This document shows positions 1 through 6,927 of a stretch of 36,277 nucleotides of DNA, piece after piece. A program made the translations under genes and the position numbers. The DNA is taken from the NCBI GenBank assembly GCA_964542755.1, contig CAZIWL010000032.1:1-36277 (forward strand), given 5' to 3'. The first letter of the stretch is position 1; every line of letters begins with the position of its first letter. The DNA comes from SKLM01 sp964542755 (GTDB lineage Bacteria; Chloroflexota; Anaerolineae; B4-G1). The notes below the pieces were generated by a model, which saw only the letters and a list, made by a program, of their open reading frames with translations, ran no database searches and was not told the DNA's origin.

Positions 1-239
1 CGACTGGCCTCGCCCCAGAGGGCCCAGTCACCCGTGAGAGCGCCGAACCATCCGACCTTGATCGGCTCGAGCTGCTCCTCTTCCTCTGCCGGCTCCTCGG
101 CCGGTTCTTCCTCCGCGGGTTCCTCTGCCGCCACTTCCTCTGTCGGTGGCGGGGCCTGGCCACCGCACCCCACCAGGCTTACCACCGTGCAGACGGCGAG
201 CAGCGCCAACAGCACTCGAGCGGTCCACTTCTTTTCCAT
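1..239 (-). CDS. Start of a lipoprotein substrate-binding protein (branched-chain amino-acid/amide type ABC transporter), cut by the window edge
   Basis: The first 79 codons are present and the gene runs off the left edge. The protein starts MEKKWTARVLL, has a hydrophobic core and a lipobox LVGC with the lipidated Cys at residue 25. A Glu/Pro/Ala-rich tether (PAEEEPAEEPAEEEE) follows, then IKVGWFGALTGDWALWGEAS, which matches the start of the type-I periplasmic binding fold of the LivJ/amide-urea family (usual pattern IKIG...PLTG..A.YGE). It should sit on the outer face of the membrane and deliver a small amide or amino acid to an ABC permease lying left of the window. AAGGAG sits just before the ATG at 239; an in-frame ATG at 260 is possible but has no such site. 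The IclR gene lies 171 bases upstream on the same strand and may control it. Confidence 0.8.
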   Translation of the reverse strand, partial: MEKKWTARVLLALLAVCTVVSLVGCGGQAPPPTEEVAAEEPAEEEPAEEPAEEEEQLEPIKVGWFGALTGDWALWGEAS

Positions 240-410
240 CGTCTTCTCCTTGTCCTTCATGGAGGTTTCAGGGGGACCCCAAAACCGAGACTGGATACCT
301 GATGCAGCCTGTGTCAGTCATCTCTCCCTTGCCATCACCCCCTTTGCTGTTCGCAGCGAACCCCACGTCTATGCATGCGCCAGAACCGGACGAACCGTTT
401 CCCCGGCCTC

Positions 411-1199
411 CTATGCCGGGCTGGAGACCACGTCAGCCCCCAGCAGCAACGATATCTCCTGAGCGGTTTCAACCACCATGGGCGCTAGCATCTCTTCCAT
501 CTCTTCCCGGGACGCACGGGCGCTGGGGATGGAGATGTTGATGGCTGCTACGACTTTCCTACCCCGTGCGCGAACGGGCGCGGCCACCGAGCGGAGTCCG
601 ATGGCCAGCTCTTCGTCGTTAATGGCGTAGCCGTCTCTCCTGATCTGATCCAACTCCGAAGCCAGACCCTCTAGTGTCGTTATCGTGTTAGGTCCCATAT
701 CCTCGTACGGTCCGGGGCCGAGAAGCTCGACCAGGTCGTCCTTGGAGAAATCGATGAGCTGAGCCTTGCCCATTGAGGTGCAGTACACCGGGAGCCGAGA
801 GCCAAGCTGGAGATCGACGGCGAGGACCTGCTGGACTTTGATGCGCGCGACATAGACAATCTCCGCTCGATCCCGAACCGTCATGTTGGTCGTCTTGCCC
901 GACTGCGCCGAAAGGGCCTTGAGGTACGGCTGAGCCACCTGGACCATCTCCAGGCTATTCAGCACGCTGAAGCCCAGGCGAAGGACTCTGAGAGCGGGCC
1001 GGTAGCGCTTCGTATCGGGGTCCCGCTTGAGGTAGCCCAGCACGTCCAGGGTGTGCGCCACCCGGAACGCCGTGCTCTTGTTCAACCCGGTCTCCTCCGC
1101 GATCTCCGTCATGCTCAGACTCGGGGAGTCACGGGAGAAAGCTTCAAGCACGCGCAGGCCTCGCTCCAGGGCCTCGATGTGGTAGTCGTCTCTTGCCAT
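411..1199 (-). CDS. IclR-family transcriptional regulator
   Basis: The protein has 262 residues, the normal length for the family. Residues 5-70 form a winged helix-turn-helix (IEALERGLRVLEAF, then SLSMTEIAEETGLNKSTAFRVAHTL, then a wing LKRDPDTKRYRPALRV). Residues 80-255 form the IclR effector-binding domain (SGKTTNMTVRDRAEIVYVARI, VYCTSMGKAQL, GYAINDEELAIGLRSVAAPV). The reading frame extends to 1295, but the family alignment starts near MARDDYHIEALERG, so the ATG at 1199 is preferred. No strong Shine-Dalgarno is visible. A near-consensus promoter with an operator-like dyad lies about 280 bases upstream. The regulator precedes the binding-protein gene on the same strand, so it probably controls that transport operon and itself. 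The ligand is unknown. Confidence 0.9.
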   Translation of the reverse strand: MARDDYHIEALERGLRVLEAFSRDSPSLSMTEIAEETGLNKSTAFRVAHTLDVLGYLKRDPDTKRYRPALRVLRLGFSVLNSLEMVQVAQPYLKALSAQSGKTTNMTVRDRAEIVYVARIKVQQVLAVDLQLGSRLPVYCTSMGKAQLIDFSKDDLVELLGPGPYEDMGPNTITTLEGLASELDQIRRDGYAINDEELAIGLRSVAAPVRARGRKVVAAINISIPSARASREEMEEMLAPMVVETAQEISLLLGADVVSSPA

Positions 1200-1448
1200 G
1201 GTAGGTAGTGTGAAGGTGTCGTGGACACGAGAACTGGGAACCGGCGGATCGACCCGATACGTTTGGCCTGCCGCGCCGAATGGGCTCCGATACAAGGATG
1301 CCCAGTAGCGCGTACGGTGGAGCTAGTGACTCATCGAGGGAGATCGACGAGTAGCGGTTTCGGCTAGGCCCAGTAGGATGCTGCGGTCAATCAGCCGCGT
1401 CCAAGTCGAGGAGCGGCACGGATGCTGAGGATGGAAACGGGTACGAGG

Positions 1449-1483
1449 TTTTGCTAGGTAAAATTCGTTTTTTGCCAGCAAAA
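1449..1483. promoter_or_regulatory. Operator-like dyad over the start of the iclR transcript
   Basis: Two 15-base arms at 1449-1463 and 1469-1483 are inverted copies matching at 12 of 15 positions. The outer arms TTTTGCT and AGCAAAA match perfectly, around a 5-base centre. The site lies just downstream of the -10 box of the minus-strand promoter, where a bound regulator would block transcription. IclR proteins bind such AT-rich dyads, so autoregulation is the natural inference. Confidence 0.5.
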
Positions 1484-1485
1484 TC

Positions 1486-1514
1486 AGTATATCAGATAAG
1501 CGTGCCCGTGTCAA
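1486..1514 (-). promoter_or_regulatory. Sigma-70-type promoter for the iclR transcript
   Basis: On the minus strand TTGACA (1514-1509), a 17-base spacer and TATACT (1491-1486) form a near-perfect housekeeping promoter. Transcription should start near 1479, leaving a leader of about 280 bases before the iclR ATG. No other gene is seen in that leader. Confidence 0.65.
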
Positions 1515-1655
1515 GGGGTAACGGCAGCCCTTCGCCTGTAGGGTGGGCACCGGGGTTGGCGAGGGCTTCGGCGGACGGCGGGGCGCGGCTCGAGGATGAC
1601 CTACATTGAGCCAGGTGCAAGGCGGTTCCCCATGGGAGCCCACCCTTCCCGGCTC

Positions 1656-1755
1656 NNNNNNNNNNNNNNNNNNNNNNNNNNNNNNNNNNNNNNNNNNNNN
1701 NNNNNNNNNNNNNNNNNNNNNNNNNNNNNNNNNNNNNNNNNNNNNNNNNNNNNNN
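1656..1755. other. Assembly gap (100 N) at the edge of a repeat
   Basis: The gap is exactly 100 N, the same length as three others in the window, so it is a placeholder. The sequence right of the gap starts precisely at the first base of the duplicated 159-bp block. That suggests the assembler broke inside a longer run of the same compound repeat. Confidence 0.9.
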
Positions 1756-1914
1756 GCACACAGCGTCGCCTGCACGAACCCGCATCTCGGCCTTGGTGGC
1801 GGGCTTACGGCTAGCGGAGGTGGCGAGAAGGGCAGCTGGTCCGGCAGCAGATGGAAGCGAGAGGTCCACCGCCTGCGCCACTACCGCTCGCCCATAGACC
1901 AGCGGCTCCACGCC
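1756..1914. repeat. Copy 1 of a 159-bp block duplicated at 2124-2282
   Basis: Bases 1756-1914 recur at 2124-2282 with no difference that I can see. Each copy is followed by an array of four 43-bp units, so the compound period is about 366-368 bp. On the minus strand the block can be read as a 52-residue open frame starting MEPLVYGRAVVAQAVDLSL in both copies. It has no ribosome-binding site or recognisable family, so I do not call a gene. Confidence 0.85.
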
Positions 1915-1920
1915 ACACTC

Positions 1921-2123
1921 GGGATCTAGCGATCCCTCGAGAGCAGGGGTAGCAAGTTCGAGCTGGATCTGCCGATCCCTCTAAAGCGGGGGTAGTGAGC
2001 CCGACCTGGTTCTGCCGATCCCTCGAAAGCAGGGGCAGTGAGCCCAGGCTGGATCTGGCGATCCCTCGGGAACGGGGGTAGTGAGTTCGAGCTGGATCGC
2101 CAGATCCAGCGGGCTTGAACAGC
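1921..2123 (+). repeat. Array A: four 43-bp tandem units with conserved ends
   Basis: The left end is the palindrome GGGATC-TAGC-GATCCC (1921-1936). Units run 1931-1973, 1974-2016, 2017-2059 and 2060-2102, each exactly 43 bp and starting GATCCCTC. The array ends with GATCCAGCGGGCTTGAAC... (2103-2123). Most junctions recreate GGATC-N4-GATCC. There are no unique spacers, so this is not a CRISPR array. Confidence 0.9.
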
Positions 2124-2282
2124 GCACACAGCGTCGCCTGCACGAACCCGCATCTCGGCCTTGGTGGCGGGCTTACGGCTAGCGGAGGTGGCGAGAAGGG
2201 CAGCTGGTCCGGCAGCAGATGGAAGCGAGAGGTCCACCGCCTGCGCCACTACCGCTCGCCCATAGACCAGCGGCTCCACGCC
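2124..2282. repeat. Copy 2 of the duplicated 159-bp block
   Basis: This is the same sequence as 1756-1914, and it sits between array A and array B. The near identity of the two blocks contrasts with the point differences between the arrays. Confidence 0.85.
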
Positions 2283-2295
2283 TGATCGAAATCAC

Positions 2296-2488
2296 GATCC
2301 CTCGAGAGCAGGGGTAGTAAGTTCGAGCTGGATCTGCCGATACCTCTGAAGCGGGGGTAGTGAGCCCGACCTGGTTCTGCCGATCCCTCGAAAGCAGGGG
2401 TAGTGAGCCCAGGCTGGATCCGGCGATCCCTCGGGAGCAAGGGTGGTGAGCCCAGGCTGGATCTCGCGATCCAGCAGGCTTGAACAGC
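2296..2488 (+). repeat. Array B: four 43-bp tandem units
   Basis: Units run 2296-2338, 2339-2381, 2382-2424 and 2425-2467, followed by the end motif GATCCAGCAGGCTTGAAC... (2468-2488). They align unit by unit with array A. The left-end palindrome is degenerate here (GATCGAAATCACGATCCC). Confidence 0.9.
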
Positions 2489-2588
2489 GACGATGGATCA
2501 GTCCACCTTCCCCTGCTCCAGCCAACCAGCGCAGGCCCGCTCCGTGCCAATCACCCACTAGTGGGTTAGGGCAGCGAGCCCCAAACCG

Positions 2589-3209
2589 TTAAGGCACCAC
2601 CTCGTTCATGGTCACCGGGAAGAACTGGCGACTGATGGGTCCAGCGTACAGCGGCAGGTTGAACCCCCAGGTGGGAGGTGTGTTGCTTGGATCGATCGTC
2701 TGGGCGGTGCAGATGACGTTCCTGTGCTCCGTCAGGATGCGTCCGTATCCCTGCTCGACGAAACCGGTACTCATCACGACGTCCGCCGCATAGAAGTCCA
2801 CGCTCGAGGACTCGAAGGTCGCCGTGTCGAGCGGGTCCACATTGATCGTCCCTGTGTAGACGCTGGTCGCGTTGTATTGGAAAAGCTGCAGTTCAACCTC
2901 CGAGGCCTCCTCGTCGTCGACGTTCGTGCATTGTACGACGGTCGCTCTGTATACCGAGGCAGTCGTGTTGTTCACAGCTCCGGCGAAATGGTAGAGGGTG
3001 AGGAGACCCTCCGGCTGGAGCGCCTCCAGGTCCCCCGAGCTGAGTTGATTCTTCTGCCCCACGGCCGTGCTCTCTGCACCAGAGGGCACATTCCGCTCGG
3101 AACCGGACCCTTGCTGCAGACGGATCGCTTGGCCGAGGAAACCGCCCCCAAGGACCAAGCCCACTGCAAGCAACCCAATAAGAAATGGTTGTTCCGTCCA
3201 TCGCCGCAT
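2589..3209 (-). CDS. Membrane-anchored or secreted protein of unknown function
   Basis: The protein has 206 residues and I do not recognise the family. An N-terminal hydrophobic helix (residues 8-30, FLIGLLAVGLVLGGGFLGQAI) follows a short basic start, typical of a signal anchor. The rest is a Ser/Thr/Asn-rich, beta-type extracytoplasmic domain with three Cys. It includes VYRATVVQCTNVDDEEASEV, an Asn-Ala-Thr segment, and CTAQTIDPSNTPPTWGFNLP. The pattern resembles small exported beta-sandwich proteins but gives no function. GGGAGG a few bases before the ATG supports the start. It stands alone between repeats, with the 14-bp palindrome at 2553-2566 just past its stop. Confidence 0.7.
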   Translation of the reverse strand: MRRWTEQPFLIGLLAVGLVLGGGFLGQAIRLQQGSGSERNVPSGAESTAVGQKNQLSSGDLEALQPEGLLTLYHFAGAVNNTTASVYRATVVQCTNVDDEEASEVELQLFQYNATSVYTGTINVDPLDTATFESSSVDFYAADVVMSTGFVEQGYGRILTEHRNVICTAQTIDPSNTPPTWGFNLPLYAGPISRQFFPVTMNEVVP

Positions 3210-3376
3210 CTCATCCCTCCCTTCTTCTTGTCAGCATCTAATACCCGCAAACCGAGTAGACACGCGCGCCGCTGATGCGCTGACCTCGGTTCCGAGGGTG
3301 GGGTGAAAGCCCCACCCTCCAACGGGGGGATGTTCCCGCCCCCCTGCACCCATGGGACGAACCCTGTCGTCAACCG

Positions 3377-3598
3377 TCAGACAGCAGATGAGCATCCCCG
3401 GACCCGGGCGCACGGCGGAAACGCGGAGTTTTCGATGAATTCACGCAGGAAAGCACGCCGAAACAGAACACGGATCGGATTTGCCCCACGACGCCGATGC
3501 TCCAGTCCTGCACCTCTCTTCCAGGATCGGCTCGCGCGCTTCTCATATTTGCGGTGCGTCCAACGACCCACCCTGTAGTTCGTGATTGGCCCTCGCAT
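3377..3598 (-). CDS. Possible small basic protein (73 residues)
   Basis: This open frame has a good ribosome-binding site, GGAGG five to six bases before the ATG. It encodes an Arg-rich product (MRGPITNYRVGRWTHRKYEKRA, later NPIRVLFRRAFLREFIEN). The central part could form an amphipathic helix. I recognise no family, codon use is not strongly biased to G/C at third positions, and no clear promoter is seen. It may be a chance frame; the ribosome-binding site is the main argument for it. Confidence 0.3.
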   Translation of the reverse strand: MRGPITNYRVGRWTHRKYEKRASRSWKRGAGLEHRRRGANPIRVLFRRAFLREFIENSAFPPCARVRGCSSAV

Positions 3599-3751
3599 CT
3601 CTCACCTCCAGCTGCCGCTACGTTCACGCGGAAACATCTCCCTAACACTCATCAACCACCTCAAGCTTACCAAAGCCATCGTTTGATCAGCGTTCAATCA
3701 CCGTTGGAGGCTGTATCGGACGTCGTCGGAGGAGTCCTGGGGCGCCCGAAC

Positions 3752-3779
3752 TCGACAACTGGCTGGCCTGTACTACAAT
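3752..3779 (+). promoter_or_regulatory. Promoter for the LysE-type exporter
   Basis: TCGACA (3752-3757), a 16-base spacer and TACAAT (3774-3779) each differ from the sigma-70 consensus by one base. The start point would be near 3786, about 70 bases before the gene. Confidence 0.5.
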
Positions 3780-3857
3780 AGGCGCGCTCAAGATCAGATC
3801 GTGATCCTACACGGTCGTTCGGGGCGACATCCTGAACAGACCAGGAGTAAGCAGGCT

Positions 3858-4481
3858 ATGACCTTTCCGGCGTTCCTACTTGAGGCAGTCGCCGTTTCCC
3901 TGTCCGGCGTGATGGCGCCGGGGCCTATCACGTCGGTGGTCGTCGGCAAGGGGAGCGAATCGCCCCACGCCGGGGCGCTGGTCGCCCTGGGCCACGGCGT
4001 CGTGGAGCTCCCGCTGATGATTGCCGTCTTCTACGGCGTGGGGCGCCTACTGGCGCTGCCGCACACACAGGCCGCCATCGCCGGCGCCGGCGGTCTCTTC
4101 CTTTTCTGGATGGGATTCGACATGCTGCGGAGTCTGCGTCGTGGGGTCACCATGGAGGGGACTTCCGGTCAGCCGCCCTTCTCAGCCGGAATCCTCCTCA
4201 GCGCGGGAAACCCGTACTTCCTCGTCTGGTGGGCCACAGTGGGCGCGGCTCTGATCGCCCGCTCGGCAAAGTTCGGATTGGGCGGCTTCCTGGCCTTCGC
4301 ACTCTGCCATTGGGCGTGCGACTTCGTCTGGGACTACGCGCTCTCAGCGCTCTCGTTCAGAGGGGGGCAAGTTTTCGGGGCGCGCTTCCAGCGGGGCATC
4401 TTCCTGTTCTGCGGGGCTGCGCTCATCTTCTTTGGGGGGCGCTTCGTGTGGGACGGCACGACGACCTTCCTGGCCAGGTAG
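3858..4481 (+). CDS. LysE/RhtB-family amino-acid exporter
   Basis: The protein has 207 residues and about six membrane helices, the usual size of the LysE superfamily, which exports amino acids or small metabolites using the proton or sodium gradient. The start MTFPAFLLEAVAVSLSGVMAPGPITSVVV carries the family's conserved first helix with the APGP turn. Later helices include LPLMIAVFYGVGRLLAL, AGGLFLFWMGFDMLRSL and NPYFLVWWATVGAALIA, in which the N-P...WW pattern is typical. The frame is open from 3801, but AGGAG precedes the ATG at 3858 and homology begins there. It stands alone, convergent with the cold-shock gene. The exported compound cannot be told from sequence. Confidence 0.85.
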   Translation: MTFPAFLLEAVAVSLSGVMAPGPITSVVVGKGSESPHAGALVALGHGVVELPLMIAVFYGVGRLLALPHTQAAIAGAGGLFLFWMGFDMLRSLRRGVTMEGTSGQPPFSAGILLSAGNPYFLVWWATVGAALIARSAKFGLGGFLAFALCHWACDFVWDYALSALSFRGGQVFGARFQRGIFLFCGAALIFFGGRFVWDGTTTFLAR

Positions 4482-4566
4482 TCGACCATCGGTCGGGGGA
4501 TCGGCCGTGGGACTATTGGCCTGACGCTTCACATCCCGCTGAGCTTCGGGCGTCATAGGCGCAAAA

Positions 4567-4600
4567 AAGCCGCACGGCCTGCGGAGAAGCCGTGCGGCTT
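4567..4600 (-). terminator. Rho-independent terminator of the cold-shock gene
   Basis: A perfect 12-bp stem AAGCCGCACGGC/GCCGTGCGGCTT has a 10-base loop. On the minus strand it is followed by a run of T (A run at 4563-4568 on plus). It lies 47 bases past the csp stop and may also slow transcription from the convergent lysE gene. Confidence 0.85.
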
Positions 4601-4647
4601 ATGCCTGGTCAGCTAATGGACCGGGCTAAGTGTGCCCCTACGTCGCG

Positions 4648-4857
4648 CTAAAGTGGCTTGACGCCTACGGCACGCAGGCCCTTGGGCCCGTTCTCGACAC
4701 CGAACTCAACCTGCTGGTTCTCCCTAAGCGACTTGAACCCGCCACCCTCGATGTCCGAGTGATGAACGAATACGTCCTCTCCAGCCTCACGCGAGATGAA
4801 GCCGTAACCCTTGCTGTCGTTGAACCATTTAACGGTTCCCTGTTCTCTTTCTGTCAT
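4648..4857 (-). CDS. csp: Cold-shock protein (CspA family)
   Basis: The protein has 69 residues, the standard length of a single cold-shock domain that binds single-stranded RNA and DNA and melts RNA structure. It has the RNP1 motif KGYGFI (about residues 16-21) and the RNP2 motif VFVHH (29-33). The opening TVKWFNDSKGYGFI and the GPKGLRAVGVKPL ending fit bacterial Csp proteins. It is monocistronic, with its own promoter (4995-5022), a leader of about 130 bases and a strong terminator. The long leader is usual for cold-regulated csp messages. Confidence 0.95.
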   Translation of the reverse strand: MTEREQGTVKWFNDSKGYGFISREAGEDVFVHHSDIEGGGFKSLRENQQVEFGVENGPKGLRAVGVKPL

Positions 4858-4994
4858 CTTACTACCCTATACTCCTTGTTCATGCTAACTCTTGAGTGAA
4901 GCGGGGAGAGGCACACAACGGACCCACCCATTCTCCGCAAGTCTGGGCGGTCCTTATCCTACAGCCAAAACCTACTTCCTCTTACCTGGCTACT

Positions 4995-5022
4995 ATAATA
5001 CCACAATTTCCCAGATCGTCAA
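4995..5022 (-). promoter_or_regulatory. Promoter of the cold-shock gene
   Basis: On the minus strand TTGACG (5022-5017), a 16-base spacer and TATTAT (5000-4995) each differ by one base from consensus. Transcription from about 4988 gives a leader of about 130 nt before the csp ATG. Confidence 0.55.
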
Positions 5023-5226
5023 ATCAAGCAGCACCCTCGCAACATCAACGCTTGGCGAGCTTGTGACCCACCAACGGCGTATGACCCGTTGATCGGGGAT
5101 CGCTTCCACCGAAGGCTGAGGCCACGAACTCCATTGTCGATCCCCTCATTTGTTCCGACGCACTTCTCCACCCTTTCCGCCTCAGCCTCCAAACCACCCG
5201 CCGCTCATCGCATATACTCCCATCGC

Positions 5227-5255
5227 TTGACCATACAGCAAGAAGCACGTATACT
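5227..5255 (+). promoter_or_regulatory. Promoter of marR and probably of the methyltransferase locus
   Basis: TTGACC (5227-5232), a 17-base spacer and TATACT (5250-5255) form a strong sigma-70-type promoter about 90 bases before marR. Operator-like palindromes lie directly downstream. Confidence 0.65.
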
Positions 5256-5268
5256 ATACTTGTTGTGG

Positions 5269-5317
5269 CAACCATTGCTCTGCCAAGCATTGTCACGCCA
5301 ATGGTTGTTCGAACAAC
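5269..5317. promoter_or_regulatory. MarR operator candidates
   Basis: Two symmetric signals lie between the promoter and marR. One is a 9-bp inverted repeat CAACCATTG (5269-5277) with CAATGGTTG (5299-5307). The other is a perfect 14-bp palindrome GTTGTTCGAACAAC (5304-5317) that overlaps the second arm. MarR proteins usually bind palindromes of 16-20 bp around their own promoter, so autorepression is likely. Confidence 0.55.
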
Positions 5318-5347
5318 GACACCCGTCGTGGGCAATTGGAGGTAGGG

Positions 5348-5785
5348 ATGGGCGAATCACTCTGCCGCGACCTCGGCTTCTTAACAGCCCGAGCGCATCG
5401 CGCTTTCAGGCACTGGCTCGCGCCACGGCTGGTGCCCTTCAGTATCAGCCACGAGCAGTTCGCACTGCTCACCTGTCTCTGGGCCGGGGACGGCATCTCC
5501 CAGACGGAGCTGGCAACCCGGGCCTACGTCGATCAGACCTCCCTCACCCGGATGCTGCAGCGGATGGAGGAGAGTGACCTGGTCCACCGCCGGGATGACC
5601 CAGAGGACCAGCGGGTTAACCTCGTCTACCTCACCGCTGCCGCTCGCGATCTCGAGGAGCGTATCTTGCCTCTTCGCCACCAGGGCCTGCAGGAGGCCGT
5701 CGCCGGTCTCGCCGACCATGAAGTCGACGAACTCCATCGTATGCTGGAGCACGTTTTCCAGAATCTGGCCGCCGAGGAGAGCTAG
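5348..5785 (+). CDS. MarR-family transcriptional regulator
   Basis: The protein has 145 residues, typical for MarR. A helical dimer region (1-30) is followed by a winged helix-turn-helix: GISQTELATRAYVDQTSLTRMLQRMEESDLV (49-79), then the wing RRDDPEDQRVNLVYLT (81-96) with the characteristic D..D.R.N pattern. A C-terminal dimer helix ends it. The ATG at 5348 is preferred because GGAGG lies five bases before it; an in-frame TTG at 5336 would overlap that site. It precedes the corrinoid methyltransferase genes on the same strand with 216 bases between, so it probably senses the methylated substrate or a product. The ligand is unknown. Confidence 0.88.
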   Translation: MGESLCRDLGFLTARAHRAFRHWLAPRLVPFSISHEQFALLTCLWAGDGISQTELATRAYVDQTSLTRMLQRMEESDLVHRRDDPEDQRVNLVYLTAAARDLEERILPLRHQGLQEAVAGLADHEVDELHRMLEHVFQNLAAEES

Positions 5786-6001
5786 AAGCCTCATGGACGA
5801 CCACCTGATCCCGACCAGGCCAACCACGCACCTCCTGGGCCTGCAGTCCCCCACTTCCCCAAAGGCCTCAAGCACGGATCTGCGCTGCCCCCGCGGTTGG
5901 GGCGGAGTGAGAAACGGTGCAGATCCAAGTCGTCTTAAGCCGGTCACCCCCGGGTCGGCCGGAAGCAGACTGGACCGTCTCACATGAAAAGGAGACAATC
6001 G

Positions 6002-6286
6002 ATGCTCGAAAACGAGAAGCAAAGAGGGCGCTCCATCGTCCACATGCCGCCGCCGGCGCGCAACGGACTGATCGCCCGTATGATGTTCGGCGAATCCGCC
6101 GAACAGGCGCAGCAGGGGATGTTCATGCTGATGGGCATGTGGGGCGTGGCCCCCGGGCCCCCGCCGGGCGCCGGTGGGCCGCAGGGCGCACCAGGGCATG
6201 GAGAGCCGCACGGAGCTGACCACGCCGGCCCCGGCGGGTCGCCTGCAGCGGGCCGTCCGCCCGAGGTCGAAGGAGGTGCAACGTGA
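6002..6286 (+). CDS. Small Gly/Pro/His-rich protein, first gene of the corrinoid operon
   Basis: The protein has 94 residues and I do not recognise a family. Residues 1-50 (ERNEK-like polar start, then SIVHMPPPARNGLIARMMFGESAEQAQQGMFMLMG, shown only in part by position 13-46) are Met-rich and mostly helical. Residues 50-94 are low complexity, rich in Gly, Pro, Ala and His (GPPPGAGGPQGAPGHG, EPHGADHAGPGG). The start is well supported: AAGGAG lies seven bases before the ATG at 6002. Its stop overlaps the GTG start of the corrinoid-protein gene by four bases (GTGA), so the two are translationally coupled. Possible roles are metal or cobalamin handling, or a small subunit of the methyltransferase. 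These are guesses from composition and position. Confidence 0.65.
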   Translation: MLENEKQRGRSIVHMPPPARNGLIARMMFGESAEQAQQGMFMLMGMWGVAPGPPPGAGGPQGAPGHGEPHGADHAGPGGSPAAGRPPEVEGGAT

Positions 6287-6927
6287 ATGGCATGGAGGAG
6301 TTGACCGCCCGATTGATTGATATGGACGAAAGGGGTGTCCTTGACGGCGTCCGGGAGCGTCTCGACGCCAATGGGGACGCCCAGGCTATCCTGGACGCCC
6401 TCAGCGCGGGGATGAACGTGGTCGGCGAGCGATACGGAGCCAAGGAGTACTTCCTGGCTGACCTGGTCATGGCCGCTGAGATCTTCAAGCAGTCCATGGA
6501 GATGCTGGAGCCGGAGCTGGAGGCAGCGGGAGGCGATGGACGCGAGGTCTGCGGACGCATGGTCATCGGCACAGCGGAGGGAGACCTCCACGACATCGGC
6601 AAGAACATCTTCGTGGCGTTGGCGCGCAACGCTGGATTCCAGGTCACCGACCTGGGCATTGATGTGACGCCCGAGGCGTTCGTGCAGGAGGTGAAGAAGA
6701 ACAATGCCAACGTAGTCGGATTGTCGGGCATCCTCACCTTCTCCCTCGATTCGATGAAGCAGACGGTCGAGACTCTCGAGGAGGCCGGGCTGCGCGACCA
6801 GGTCACAGTGATCATCGGTGGCCTCCCCGTCGACGAACGATGGCGGGAACTGGTCGGGGCCGACGCCTGCAGCGACGACGCCTACGATGGGCTGCAGAAA
6901 CTACTCGCCCTCATGGAGGAGAACTGA
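6283..6927 (+). CDS. Corrinoid (cobalamin-binding) methyl-carrier protein, MtaC/MtbC type
   Basis: The protein has 214 residues. Residues 1-88 form the helical cap (B12-binding-2 domain). Residues 90-214 form the Rossmann-like B12 domain, with the base-off signature D101-L-H103-D-I-G106, S148-G-I-L151 and G179-G180; His103 is the lower cobalt ligand. In this family the cobalt centre accepts a methyl group from a substrate-specific methyltransferase and passes it to a second one. The GTG start at 6283 has GGAGG six bases before it. The gene overlaps its neighbours on both sides (GTGA upstream, TGATG downstream), the tightest coupling in the window, which implies balanced synthesis with the next protein. 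Confidence 0.93.
   Translation: MNGMEELTARLIDMDERGVLDGVRERLDANGDAQAILDALSAGMNVVGERYGAKEYFLADLVMAAEIFKQSMEMLEPELEAAGGDGREVCGRMVIGTAEGDLHDIGKNIFVALARNAGFQVTDLGIDVTPEAFVQEVKKNNANVVGLSGILTFSLDSMKQTVETLEEAGLRDQVTVIIGGLPVDERWRELVGADACSDDAYDGLQKLLALMEEN

Larger units (their letters stand above)
1200..2588. other. Gene-poor region of promoter, repeats and one assembly gap
   Basis: Apart from the iclR promoter/operator (1449-1514), a run of 100 N (1656-1755), the duplicated 159-bp block and the 43-bp repeat arrays, I see no credible gene. Open frames here are products of the GC-rich repeats: they are Arg/Pro/Ser-rich, lack ribosome-binding sites and match no family. A perfect 14-bp palindrome ACCCACTAGTGGGT (2553-2566) lies just after the stop of the next minus-strand gene and may be a weak terminator or binding site. 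Confidence 0.7.
3210..3857. other. Intergenic region with GC-rich hairpins, a doubtful small gene and a promoter
   Basis: A perfect 10-bp stem GAGGGTGGGG/CCCCACCCTC lies at 3294-3319, and a second G6/C6 stem at 3324-3344. Either could end transcription of a plus-strand message or belong to the local hairpin repeat families. A possible small minus-strand gene (3377-3598) and the lysE promoter (3752-3779) are listed separately. Nothing else is visible. Confidence 0.6.

Noticed and set aside
1921..2488. CRISPR array
   Set aside because: The 43-bp units are contiguous, without unique spacers, and no cas gene is present.
1492..2558. Repeat-encoded open frames on the minus strand (such as the MEPLVYGRAVV frames)
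   Set aside because: They run through tandem repeats or N, have no ribosome-binding sites, and their composition follows the repeats.
5870..5965. Possible cobalamin riboswitch before the corrinoid operon (CTGCCCCCGC segment followed by GC-rich stems)
   Set aside because: Only a short piece resembles the B12-box region; the ordered core motifs of the cobalamin riboswitch are not present, and the match is easily explained by GC-rich sequence.
5381..6223. Long minus-strand frame opposite marR and the small protein gene
   Set aside because: It is the high-GC shadow of real plus-strand genes; its sequence matches no family and it has no ribosome-binding site.
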